Shown: positions 55,909 through 64,000 of the stretch, one piece after another
Position numbering within the stretch: position 1 is the stretch's first letter
Layout: each line of letters starts with the position of its first letter
Source: Polyangium fumosum
GTDB lineage: Bacteria; Myxococcota_A; Polyangia; Polyangiales; Polyangiaceae
Assembly: GCF_005144585.1 (NCBI RefSeq)
Contig: NZ_SSMQ01000020.1
Location: 62,001-126,000 of the forward strand
Direction of reading: 5' to 3'
Length of the DNA stretch: 64,000 nucleotides
Position numbers and translations under genes: made by a program
Notes under the pieces: generated by a model
The model's input: only the letters and a program-made list of their open reading frames with translations
Databases searched by the model: none
Told to the model about the DNA's origin: nothing

Positions 55909-57111
55909 TCAGAACGCGTCGATCCGGATCGCGTCGAGCTCGCTCCCATCCTCGACGCGTCCTTGGCTCGCGGGCACCACCACGAGCACCTCCGCCTCCG
56001 CAAAACTCGTCACCGCGCCCGATGCCTGGTTCGGCAGGATCCGCGCGCGCGTCGGGCCCGCGCCCGGTTCGATCCGAGCGCGGACGAACTCTTCTCGTCC
56101 GGGCGTGCGCTCGTACGCGCCCACCACCACGACGCGCTCGCGCCGTGGGAGCGGCGCCGGATCCCCTTGCAATGCGCGCACGAGCGGCGCGCCGAAGAGC
56201 AACCACGTGAGCGATGCGCTCGCGGGATTGCCGGGCAACCCGAGCACATGCGTGTCCCCCGCGCGACCGACGGCGATCGGTTTGCCGGGCTTGATCGCGA
56301 CGCGCCAGAAATCGAGCGTCACGCCGGCCGCTTCGAACGCGGGCCGCATCACGTCACGATCCCCGACGCTCACGCCGCCGATCGTCACCACGAGATCACT
56401 GCCGCGCAGCGCCTCCACGACCGCCGCGCGTGCGACGTCGAGGTCGTCCGGTACATACGCGCCGACCCGCGCGATCGCGCCGATCTGCCGCGCCGCCGCC
56501 GCGACGAACACGCCGTTCGACTCCGCGATCGATCCGGGGTTGCCCGGCTCGCCCGGCGATCGCAGCTCGTCGCCCGAGCACAGGATCGTCACCACGGGCC
56601 GCTGCGCGACGAGCACGAAGGGACGATCGAGCGCCGCCGCGAGCGCGGCGTGACCCGGCGTCATCCGCGTGCCCCGCGTGATTGCCGCCGCGCCTTCGGC
56701 GAGATCCGAGCCACGCAGGCGGATCCACGCGCCCGCGCGCGGCGCTTCCCGCATCACGATCACGTCGCCGCGCCGCTCGACGTTCTCCTGCATGATCACG
56801 GCGTCCGCACCTTCGGGCAGCCGCGCGCCCGTGAAGATCCGGCACGCCGTCTTCGGCGCGAGCGCGGGCCTCTCGCCGCCTGCCGAGCTCTCTCCGACGA
56901 CGGGCACCTCGAACGGCCCGGCACCCTCGAAGTCCGCGGCGCGCACCGCGTAGCCATCCATCGAGCTGTGATCGAACGCCGGCATCGGCGCGCGCGCGAC
57001 GAGGTCCTCGGCGAGCACGCGCCCGGCGGACTGATCGACGCTCACGCGCTCCTTGCCCACGGGCCGCGCCGCGGCGAGCAGGCGCGCGAGAGCGTCGTGA
57101 TAGGGAAGCAT
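55909..57111 (-). CDS. moeA: Molybdopterin molybdenumtransferase MoeA
   Basis: Inserts molybdate into adenylated molybdopterin; 400 aa. PAFDHSSMDGYAVRAAD, then RIFTGARLPEGADAVIMQE, the substrate motif VTIGGVSVGDRD, and IKPGKPIAVGRAGDTHVLGLPGNPASASLT. C-terminal domain IV is present. The ATG shares one nucleotide with the mogA stop (TGATG), so mogA and moeA are translationally coupled; together they perform the adenylation and metal-insertion steps. Confidence 0.95.
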   Translation of the reverse strand: MLPYHDALARLLAAARPVGKERVSVDQSAGRVLAEDLVARAPMPAFDHSSMDGYAVRAADFEGAGPFEVPVVGESSAGGERPALAPKTACRIFTGARLPEGADAVIMQENVERRGDVIVMREAPRAGAWIRLRGSDLAEGAAAITRGTRMTPGHAALAAALDRPFVLVAQRPVVTILCSGDELRSPGEPGNPGSIAESNGVFVAAAARQIGAIARVGAYVPDDLDVARAAVVEALRGSDLVVTIGGVSVGDRDVMRPAFEAAGVTLDFWRVAIKPGKPIAVGRAGDTHVLGLPGNPASASLTWLLFGAPLVRALQGDPAPLPRRERVVVVGAYERTPGREEFVRARIEPGAGPTRARILPNQASGAVTSFAEAEVLVVVPASQGRVEDGSELDAIRIDAF

Positions 57112-57656
57112 CAGTGCTTCCTCCCGTGCTTGCCGTGGGGACCGTGCGCGGCGTGCTTGCCGCCCCGCCCCGAGGCCAGCGCGATCGCGTGCGACAACGT
57201 CGGCGCGAGCAGCGCGTCCACCGCGAGCTCGACGGCGCTCGGGCTTCCTGGCAGCGCCGCGATCACCTTGCCTCGCACCACGCCGGCGATCGCGCGCGAT
57301 AGGATCGCGCGGGGCCCGATCTGATCCCACGAGAGCCTGCGAAACGCCTCGCCGAAGCCGTCGATCGTCTTGTCGAGCAGGGGCTCGATCACCTCGATCG
57401 TGCGGTCGCGCGGCGCGATCCCCGTCCCCCCGGTCAGCACGATCGCGTCCGCGGCATCTGCGTCGCACACGTACGTGATCGCCTCGCGGATCTCGTCCGG
57501 CTCCTCGCGCAGGATCACGTGCGACACGACGGAGAAGCCCGCTGCGCGCAAGCGATCGACGAGCAGGCGGCCGCCCACGTCGTCGTTCGGCGTACGCGTG
57601 TCGCTGAGCGTGAACGTGGCGACCCTGAAGGCTTCGGATTTTTCGTTGGTGCTCAT
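57111..57656 (-). CDS. mog: Molybdopterin adenylyltransferase (MoaB/Mog family), His-rich tail
   Basis: 181 aa. Activates molybdopterin by adenylation for MoeA. Family motifs: ATFTLSDTRTPNDDVGGRLL, VLTGGTGIAPRDRTIE, and ALPGSPSAVELAVD. The tail GGKHAAHGPHGKHGRKH holds five His, like the tail of MoaE. No clear Shine-Dalgarno; the start is preceded by an AT-rich stretch and lies 4 nt after the patatin gene, so translation may be coupled to it. Confidence 0.9.
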   Translation of the reverse strand: MSTNEKSEAFRVATFTLSDTRTPNDDVGGRLLVDRLRAAGFSVVSHVILREEPDEIREAITYVCDADAADAIVLTGGTGIAPRDRTIEVIEPLLDKTIDGFGEAFRRLSWDQIGPRAILSRAIAGVVRGKVIAALPGSPSAVELAVDALLAPTLSHAIALASGRGGKHAAHGPHGKHGRKH

Positions 57657-57660
57657 ATTT

Positions 57661-58413
57661 TCAATGGCTCCTCGGCTCGATGACGACCGAGCGGTGCGGC
57701 ATCGTGAGCGCCTCTTCCATGGGTCCCGGATCGAAGTCGAAGTGACGCTGCCTGAGCGGACGCTCGGGGAAGAGCAGGCGCAGGCGCATGTGCGGCGGCG
57801 CCGTCGGAGGCGCCTCGGGCGAGAAGAGCGTGCGCGCGATCTTTCCGCCGGGGAACGGCGAGATCACTGTGATGTCGGTCGCGCCGCGCGCGGCGAGCGC
57901 GTCGATCAGTGTGTTGTCCGCGGCGCCTCCGTCGAGGTGCACGTCTCCGTCGAGCCGCGGCACGCGGGCGTACACGACAGGGATGAAGCAGGAGGCCACG
58001 ATCACGTCGTGCATGTCGCGCCGCGCGTGGTTCGAGTGCACCACGAGCGCGTCCTTCTTTCCCGCGAAGAAGCGCCGCGCGTGGGTCGTCGCCACGAGCA
58101 GCTCGGTCTCCGTCCCGTGCAGCTTTTCTTCCGGCAAAAACCGTTCGAGCGCGTCGCGCAGCACTGCGCTCATCCCGAACGGGCTCCGCTCGCTTCGCAG
58201 GTACCGCCGCGACACGACGGGCGTCTTCGCCATCGATCGCCAGAGGTCCGGCCCCACGGCCGCGAGGCCCGCGACGAGCGCCGCGCCGGAGATGGATCCC
58301 GACGAGGCCCCCGCCACGAGATCGAACCGCTCGCCTGCGGCGACGAGGCGCGAGAGCACGCCGAACTGGAACGCCGCCCGGCAGGCGCAGCCGGGCAAGG
58401 ACAGCGCTCGCAC
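57661..58413 (-). CDS. Small patatin-like phospholipase, divergent oxyanion loop
   Basis: A 250-aa patatin-family protein. Nucleophile Ser in AGASSGSISGAAL, catalytic Asp in VHLDGGAADNTLID. The usual oxyanion loop GGGxRG reads LPGCACRAAFQFGVL, missing two Gly. No signal peptide. GTG start. It directly precedes mogA and moeA on the same strand, an unusual neighbour for cofactor genes. Either an active lipase with a variant loop or a divergent member; I cannot decide. Confidence 0.82.
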   Translation of the reverse strand: MRALSLPGCACRAAFQFGVLSRLVAAGERFDLVAGASSGSISGAALVAGLAAVGPDLWRSMAKTPVVSRRYLRSERSPFGMSAVLRDALERFLPEEKLHGTETELLVATTHARRFFAGKKDALVVHSNHARRDMHDVIVASCFIPVVYARVPRLDGDVHLDGGAADNTLIDALAARGATDITVISPFPGGKIARTLFSPEAPPTAPPHMRLRLLFPERPLRQRHFDFDPGPMEEALTMPHRSVVIEPRSH

Positions 58414-58541
58414 GCCGAGGTCTTATCAGAGCCCGTGTTCGACGTCACCCTTCGCCGGGGCAGGGGCCTTTGGCGCGGAAGCGTCCGGCGCACTGCGCGC
58501 GTCCATGGCGTCGGCGCGCGCGCTGCGCTACGCACGTCCAC

Positions 58542-59513
58542 GTGGCAGAGCCGCTGATCCCCTACATCTCGCTCCCCGAGATCCCGCTCGGTTTCCTGCT
58601 CGACGTCCCCGTCCTGGGCAAGCTCTTCGACGCGACGAGGCCGCCGTCGATCAAGCCGTTCGGCACGCTCGTCGCGCTCGGCGTCTACATCGGCTCGGTC
58701 ATCACGATGCACCGCGCGAAAGAGCGCAACCTCGACACGAAGAAGATGAACGAGTTCATCTTCTGGGTCGTCGCCTCGGGGTTCGTCGGCGGGCACGTCC
58801 TCGACGCGATCTTCTACCACCCGCAGCGCGTCGCGAAGGATCCGCTCTACCTGCTGATGCTCTGGGACGGCCTGTCGAGCTACGGCGGGTTCATCGGCGC
58901 GATCCTCGGCTGCTTCGCCTACAAGTTCATCAAGCGCGAGAAAGTCCTCGCGTACGCGGACGTCGTCGTCGCGACCTTCCCGATCGCCTGGATCTTCGGC
59001 CGCGCGGGTTGCTCCGTCGTGCACGATCATCCGGGCCGCCTCTCCGACGCGTGGTTCGCGGTTCGTTACCCGATGGGCAGCGGCTGGGTCGGCCGCTACG
59101 ACCTCGGCCTCTACGAGTTCGTCCTGACGATCCCGCTCGCGCTCTTCGTCACGTTGCTCTGGCGTCGGGGCCCGCGGCCGCCGGGTTACTTCACCGGCAT
59201 CATCTGCATGGCGTATGCGCCCGTGCGCTTCGTGCTCGATTTCTTCCGCGAGGAAGAGGGAGCGAGCATGCTCGGCGGCGATCCTCGGTACGGCGGTTTG
59301 ACGCCGGCGCAGTGGGCGTGCTTCGGCCTCTTCGCCATCGGCGCGTACTTCACGTTCGTGCTCGCCAAGAATCAGGCGGCGCCGAGCGACGGCGCGCCGC
59401 CCGCGGCTGGCAAGAAGAAGCGGAAGAAGAAGGCTCGCCCCGTGGAGAACACGGCTGCGGAGGAGAGCGGCGAGGGTGGCGAGAGCAGCGGCGCGGCGGG
59501 GCAGGAGAGCTAG
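58542..59513 (+). CDS. lgt: Prolipoprotein diacylglyceryl transferase Lgt
   Basis: Inner-membrane enzyme that adds diacylglycerol to the lipobox Cys of prolipoproteins; 323 aa, about seven membrane segments. FWVVASGFVGGHVLDAIFYHP and LLMLWDGLSSYGGFIGAILGC match the conserved Lgt loops, as does WIFGRAGCSVVHDHPGR (the GRxGNFxNxE region in divergent form). A Lys-rich tail with KKKRKKKARP follows. GTG 58542 is chosen as start; the frame is open to 58470. Its presence fits the many lipoprotein genes in this window. Confidence 0.88.
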   Translation: MAEPLIPYISLPEIPLGFLLDVPVLGKLFDATRPPSIKPFGTLVALGVYIGSVITMHRAKERNLDTKKMNEFIFWVVASGFVGGHVLDAIFYHPQRVAKDPLYLLMLWDGLSSYGGFIGAILGCFAYKFIKREKVLAYADVVVATFPIAWIFGRAGCSVVHDHPGRLSDAWFAVRYPMGSGWVGRYDLGLYEFVLTIPLALFVTLLWRRGPRPPGYFTGIICMAYAPVRFVLDFFREEEGASMLGGDPRYGGLTPAQWACFGLFAIGAYFTFVLAKNQAAPSDGAPPAAGKKKRKKKARPVENTAAEESGEGGESSGAAGQES

Positions 59514-59583
59514 AGGGCCGCACGGTCGTCACGCGACGCGTTCCACGTTGCTCGTGGCTCGCGTCGCGTGGACTTGTCGAACG

Positions 59584-60468
59584 TCACTCCGCGTCGAAGA
59601 GCGCGGGCTCGGCTTCGACCTTCGACTGGCTCGTGGCGCGGAAGTTCCGCGGGAACCAGGCGTCGGGCGCTTGCCGGATGTCGTGGCGCTCGGCGAACTT
59701 CGTGAACATGTCGAACCACTCGAGCCCGGGCAGCTCGCGGATTTTCTGCTCGATGCGCGCGATCGACTTGCTGCCGACGCCGTCGAGCAGGAAGCGGATC
59801 GCGTGGACGACCTCTTCCTTGGGGCACATCCCATCACCGACGGGCGTCCAGGCGAGCTTGATCGCCGTCGAGACGACCTTGCGGGTCATCGCGTCGCGCT
59901 GCAGACGGCGCTTCGCGTGCTCGCGGTAAAACGCATAGTGCCGCAGCTCCTGCTTCATGATCCGCTGGCAGATCTTGTTGAGGATCGGGTGATCGATCCG
60001 CTCGATGAGCGCCTGGTAGGCGCTGTACGTCGTGAACTCCTGGATCGTGCCCCAGGTCATGTGCACGGCAGGCCAGTGGTCCGGGAAGATCTTCCCGAGC
60101 ATGTTCTGGCCGAACTCGTCGAGCCGCTCGCCGGGGCTACGCGACAGGAACATGTCGCGCCGGTACGTCGGGGAGAGGGGCTCGCCCAGCGCTTCCATGA
60201 AGCTGCGGAACGCACGTCCGTGGAACTCCTCCTCGTACATCCAGACGCAGAGGAAAGGCGCGATCTCCGGCTCCTCGTACACGGCGTCCGTGGACATGAG
60301 GGCCTTGACATAAAAAAACGTCGAGTTCTCCGTCAGCAGGAAATACCGCAGGCAACGGATCGCCTCGGGGGTCATCGGGTGCTTCGGGACCTCGGACCAG
60401 TCAATGTCCGAAAGGTCGACCCTGCCGGACATATCCATCAAGCGCTCGATGTTGAAGTGCTCCGCCAT
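59584..60468 (-). CDS. Ferritin-like diiron protein, acyl-ACP desaturase-like
   Basis: A 294-aa helical protein with the two carboxylate-His pairs of diiron enzymes: MYEEEFHGRAF near residue 80 and KQELRHYAFYREHAKRRL near residue 175 (E-x-x-H each). Spacing and surrounding helices resemble soluble acyl-ACP desaturases and related mycobacterial DesA proteins. A role in making unsaturated fatty acids is likely but inferred. Stands alone; convergent with lgt and divergent from the RRM gene. Confidence 0.72.
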   Translation of the reverse strand: MAEHFNIERLMDMSGRVDLSDIDWSEVPKHPMTPEAIRCLRYFLLTENSTFFYVKALMSTDAVYEEPEIAPFLCVWMYEEEFHGRAFRSFMEALGEPLSPTYRRDMFLSRSPGERLDEFGQNMLGKIFPDHWPAVHMTWGTIQEFTTYSAYQALIERIDHPILNKICQRIMKQELRHYAFYREHAKRRLQRDAMTRKVVSTAIKLAWTPVGDGMCPKEEVVHAIRFLLDGVGSKSIARIEQKIRELPGLEWFDMFTKFAERHDIRQAPDAWFPRNFRATSQSKVEAEPALFDAE

Positions 60469-60893
60469 CGCGTTTTGAACCTCGGGAAACGGGTCGTAAC
60501 ACGATTTACGTCTGGCGACGCAAGCGGATCCTCCGTCCCGGTCGCCCGGGCGTCGAAGCGCACCTTCGCCTGTTTTTTTCGCTGCGTAGAGCGCTTCGCG
60601 ACGCGGATTTCAGCGAGCGAACGACGAGGCGGGGAGGGGGTGATGCAGCGGGTCGGGCAGGGGCTCGAGGGGCCCGTCGCGGAGGGATCGACGTGCTCGG
60701 CGACGAACGGGTCTTCAGGGGCTCCCTTGACGCGGGAAGTGGGCCATATATCGTGGGCTGTAGCTCGTCCCAGAAGGTTCGGTCCTCGCCACCATGATGC
60801 GAGGCGCGCCTCCCGGGGAGAGCGTTCGAGGCGAGCAAGAAGGCGCGAGCCTCGGAGGCGAGGCGCTAGGATCGATGGTGCGCAGGTTTTTCG
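60469..60893. other. Intergenic region between diiron protein and RRM gene
   Basis: About 425 bp with no gene that I can support. TTGACG (60727-60732) and CATATATC (60745-60752) lie upstream of the RRM gene, but the spacing is only about 14 nt, short for a sigma70 promoter. A run of seven T at about 60571-60577 is not preceded by a clear stem. Confidence 0.5.
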
Positions 60894-61823
60894 ATGGCTG
60901 AAGATTCTCGTAAGTTGTTCGTAGCAGGGCTGCCCGACTCCATTACCGAAGATGTTCTCCGCGGGCTCTTCGAAGCGACAGGCGGCAACGTCGTCGAGGT
61001 GAGCCTGCCGAAGGATCGCGCGACGGGTCGGCCGCGCGGTTTCGGGTTCGTGACGCTCGCGACGAGCGAAGAGGCGAGCGCCGCTCGCGAGTCGCTGGAC
61101 GGATCGTTCCAGGGTGGCAAGTCGATCTCCGTGCGGCCCTTCCAGGCCGAGCCTCCGCGCCGTGAAGGCGGCGTTGGTGGCCCGCGGCCGATGGGCGGCG
61201 GCATGGGTGGTGGAGGTGGTGGCATGGGCGGCGGTGGGCCTGCTGCGGCAGCGCCGGACCGCACTCTTTACGTCGGCAACCTCCCGTACGACGCAAGCAT
61301 CGAGGAGGTCGAGTCGATGATCACCTCGGCTGGCGGAGGCCCCGTCGTTCGTGTGCACTTGCCGATGGACGCAGACGGACGCAAGCGCGGCTTCGGCTTT
61401 GTCACGATGGCAAGCGCCGAGGCGGCGAAGGGCGCGATCGAAGCGCTGCGCGGCGTGGACGTGCGTGGCCGTCGTCTCGTCGTCAACCTCGCGCACCCCA
61501 AGGGCGAACGTCCGGCTGGCGCGGAGCGTCCCGGCGGCGGCGGTTACGCCGGCGGCGGCGGCGGTTATGGCGGCGGCGGTGGCGGTTATGGTGGCGGCGG
61601 TGGCGGCGGCGGTTATGGCGGCGGTGGTGGTGGGTCGAGCGGCTATGCCCCCGCGCCTCCTCCGCCTCCGCAGCGCAAGACGTTCGACGATCGTCGCCGC
61701 CGTGGCGGCGGCGGCGGTGGCCACGACGGGGACGGCCCTGGGGGTGGCGGCGGTGGACGTCGCAACAACAAGAACTGGGGCCGCGACGACGACTGGAGGG
61801 ACGGCGGAAAAGACGACGAGTGA
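60894..61823 (+). CDS. Glycine-rich RNA-binding protein with two RRM domains
   Basis: A 309-aa protein with two RRM folds. RRM1 (residues 7-84): RNP2 KLFVAGLP and RNP1 RGFGFVTL. RRM2 (about 122-200): RNP2 TLYVGNLP and RNP1 KRGFGFVTM. They are joined by a Gly/Met-rich linker (GGGMGGGGGGMGGGG), and the C-terminus is a long GGYGGGGG-repeat tail with an RRR basic cluster and an acidic end. The layout is like eukaryotic hnRNP/GRP proteins. Such tails promote RNA-driven condensates; that is inference. RRM proteins are common in myxobacteria and cyanobacteria, where some respond to cold. Confidence 0.9.
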   Translation: MAEDSRKLFVAGLPDSITEDVLRGLFEATGGNVVEVSLPKDRATGRPRGFGFVTLATSEEASAARESLDGSFQGGKSISVRPFQAEPPRREGGVGGPRPMGGGMGGGGGGMGGGGPAAAAPDRTLYVGNLPYDASIEEVESMITSAGGGPVVRVHLPMDADGRKRGFGFVTMASAEAAKGAIEALRGVDVRGRRLVVNLAHPKGERPAGAERPGGGGYAGGGGGYGGGGGGYGGGGGGGGYGGGGGGSSGYAPAPPPPPQRKTFDDRRRRGGGGGGHDGDGPGGGGGGRRNNKNWGRDDDWRDGGKDDE

Positions 61824-61838
61824 TCGGGCTCGGTGAAC

Positions 61839-61858
61839 GCCCGAGCGTCAGCTCGGGC
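61839..61858 (+). terminator. Hairpin after RRM gene
   Basis: GCCCGAG-CGTCAG-CTCGGGC, 7-bp stem, 15 nt after the stop. There is no T-tract. An alternative overlapping stem (CGGGC with GCCCG just upstream) is also possible. Confidence 0.4.
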
Positions 61859-61911
61859 TCGCCCGTCACGACTCGTTATGCGATCTTTGCCCAAGGTCGT
61901 GCTCGCCGACG

Positions 61912-61939
61912 TTGACAGCGGCGGGAAATTCCGTAGGTT
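61912..61939 (+). promoter_or_regulatory. Candidate sigma70 promoter for rpmG
   Basis: Consensus TTGACA at 61912-61917, 16-nt spacer, TAGGTT at 61934-61939. Start expected near 61946, inside the left arm of the hairpin described next. Confidence 0.5.
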
Positions 61940-61940
61940 A

Positions 61941-61992
61941 CCGCCCTCCTTCGGGCCCCCCCGTCGCGGCGGGGTTGTGGAGGGCGGGTTTT
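61941..61992 (+). terminator. GC-rich hairpin with T-run in the rpmG leader
   Basis: CCGCCCTCC (61941-61949) pairs with GGAGGGCGG (61979-61987), with an inner CCCCG/CGGGG stem, followed by GTTTT. This looks like an intrinsic terminator or attenuator. It ends 67 nt before the rpmG start and overlaps the predicted transcript start. Confidence 0.5.
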
Positions 61993-62059
61993 GTGGCGCC
62001 TCACGCGAGCGTGCCCGTGACCGTGCCGGCGCGAAACCGGTGAGTTTCAGGAGAGAGCC

Positions 62060-62221
62060 ATGCGCGACATCATCAAGCTGACGTGCGGCAACTGCAGCCG
62101 GGCGAACTACCACACGACGAAGAACAAGCGGACGATGTCCGACAAGTTCGTCATCAAGAAGTTCTGTCCGGTGTGCCGCAAGCACTACGAGCACAAGGAA
62201 GGCAAGATCTCGAAGGGCTGA
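62060..62221 (+). CDS. rpmG: 50S ribosomal protein L33
   Basis: A 53-aa ribosomal protein of the zinc-binding L33 type. [24 protein letters not shown], then [19 protein letters not shown], so both CxxC pairs are present. AGGAGAG lies 5 nt before the ATG. Paired with the zinc-free form of L28 encoded at 26.1 kb. The usual neighbours secE/nusG and a Trp tRNA are not here; mreB follows 220 bp later. Confidence 0.94.
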   Translation: MRDIIKLTCGNCSRANYHTTKNKRTMSDKFVIKKFCPVCRKHYEHKEGKISKG

Positions 62222-62262
62222 TCGCCTTCTCGGATCTGCCTGTACATGTGCGAACGTGATTG

Positions 62263-62299
62263 ACGGGTGGATCCATGGCATGGCCATGGGTTCACCCGT
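62263..62299. repeat. Interrupted palindrome between rpmG and mreB
   Basis: ACGGGTG-GAT-CCATGGC-ATG-GCCATGG-GTT-CACCCGT: two perfect 7-bp stems separated by a 3-nt internal loop and closed by a 3-nt loop. No T-run follows. May be an rpmG 3' hairpin or a protein-binding operator ahead of mreB. Confidence 0.6.
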
Positions 62300-62369
62300 G
62301 CTTGTTGCTGAACGGGTGTGCCCGACCTGAGCAGGTGCTCTCGTTGCGACCACCCACCATGGATGATAG

Positions 62370-63476
<1,107 letters not shown>

Positions 63477-63588
63477 CCGGAGCGCGTGTGCAGGTAGCGT
63501 CCGCGCGTCTCTCGTGGCATCGAGGGAAGAGCGGGGACCTCCCTCGCGTGACCCGAGCCGCTTTCCCGGCGGCCGCGCCGCTCGACGC

Positions 63589-64000
63589 ATGAATTTCAAG
63601 CGATACCGCGACCTGGCCATCGTCCTGCTCGCCCTGGCGGTGCCGTTCTGGTTCCTCCGGGCGAGCATGCGTGATCCCGGGAAGGTCACGGGCGCCGACA
63701 AGGTGATCGTCCGGATCGCCACGCCCCTCCAGTACGCCGCGGCGACGCTCGCGCGCGGGCTCTCGAACATCTGGGGCGACTACATCTACCTGGTCGACGT
63801 CAAGGAGGACAACGCGCGCATCGCCTCGCAGAACGCGCGCCTCCGCGAGCGCGTGCGCAAGCTCGAGTCGCTCGAAGAGGAGAACCGGAAGCTCCGGCGC
63901 CTGCTCGATCTGCGCACGAGCGTCCGCACCGACGTCGTGAGCGCGGTGGTCACGGGCAAGAACACGAACGAGTTCTTCCGCGTCGCGCGCGTCACGCTCG
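63589..64000 (+). CDS. mreC: Rod-shape determining protein MreC, partial
   Basis: First 137 codons of MreC; the gene continues past the window. A short cytoplasmic start (MNFKRYRD), one membrane segment (LAIVLLALAVPFWFL), then a periplasmic coiled coil (residues about 70-105, ARLRERVRKLESLEEENRKL) and the beginning of the beta domain (DVVSAVVTGKNTNEFFR). Works with MreB and MreD in the elongasome. Confidence 0.92.
   Translation, partial: MNFKRYRDLAIVLLALAVPFWFLRASMRDPGKVTGADKVIVRIATPLQYAAATLARGLSNIWGDYIYLVDVKEDNARIASQNARLRERVRKLESLEEENRKLRRLLDLRTSVRTDVVSAVVTGKNTNEFFRVARVTL

Noticed and set aside
60438-61724. Minus-strand open frame opposite the RRM gene (Ala/Thr and His/Arg-rich)
   Set aside because: Produced by reading the GGC/GGT glycine repeats backwards.

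Overview
The window is about 64 kb of very GC-rich DNA (G/C at almost every third codon position). It looks like a myxobacterium, most likely of the Polyangiaceae/Sorangium type. The grounds are very large Ser/Thr kinase-AAA-TPR proteins, a split-off atpD-atpC pair, a glycine-rich RRM protein, many lipoproteins and Omp85 porins, and GTG/TTG starts. This is inferred from gene style only; no rRNA or tRNA gene is present. Nearly all of the window is ordinary chromosomal backbone. I see no phage, insertion sequence, CRISPR array or tRNA.

Layout. 1-3.3 kb: parC-parE (minus), divergent from bamA (+). 6.4-7.7 kb: a rhomboid-like pseudoprotease and a small lipoprotein. 7.7-14.6 kb (minus): dnaG-rpoD, atpD-atpC and rsmA. 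14.7-18.8 kb (minus): a DUF4350-MoxR-DUF58 operon. 19.0-25.8 kb (+): a 65-aa small protein, then rpsP-khpA-rimM-trmD-RNA methyltransferase-queG, a lipid acyltransferase, DUF72 and a GGT-like pseudoenzyme. 26-29.4 kb (minus): PH-like gene, hrpB, rpmB. 29.5-39.9 kb: a mosaic of single genes (response regulator, PEBP protein, lipoprotein, diacylglycerol-kinase-like, secreted hydrolase, membrane protein, AmpG-like transporter, phosphoesterase, catalase-fold protein). 40.2-53 kb: two giant kinase-ATPase-TPR regulators (one translationally coupled to a patatin phospholipase), an outer-membrane protein and ftsH. 53.2-58.4 kb: molybdenum cofactor genes, moaD-moaA-moaC-moaE (+) facing patatin-mogA-moeA (minus). 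58.5-64 kb: lgt, a diiron protein, an RRM protein, rpmG, mreB and the start of mreC.

The most unusual structure is non-coding. Three copies of a roughly 105-125 bp element each fold into four hairpins in a row, joined by short linkers that begin ACC. Stem sequences differ between copies while pairing is kept. One copy lies at 25.80-25.90 kb. The other two form a tail-to-tail inverted pair at 49.21-49.52 kb, between ftsH and a kinase gene. A separate 44-bp minisatellite of six units lies between two convergent genes at 39.9-40.14 kb. Other points of note are MoaC fused to a nitrate-reductase-associated-like domain, histidine-rich tails on both MoaE and MogA, a rhomboid lacking both catalytic residues, and repeated NTGA start/stop overlaps that imply translational coupling.

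Several promoters share one pattern, TTGAC(A/C)-N16/17-TAnnnT. They lie ahead of the 65-aa gene, rpsP and rpmG, with weaker matches ahead of rpmB and parC. They are proposed from sequence alone.
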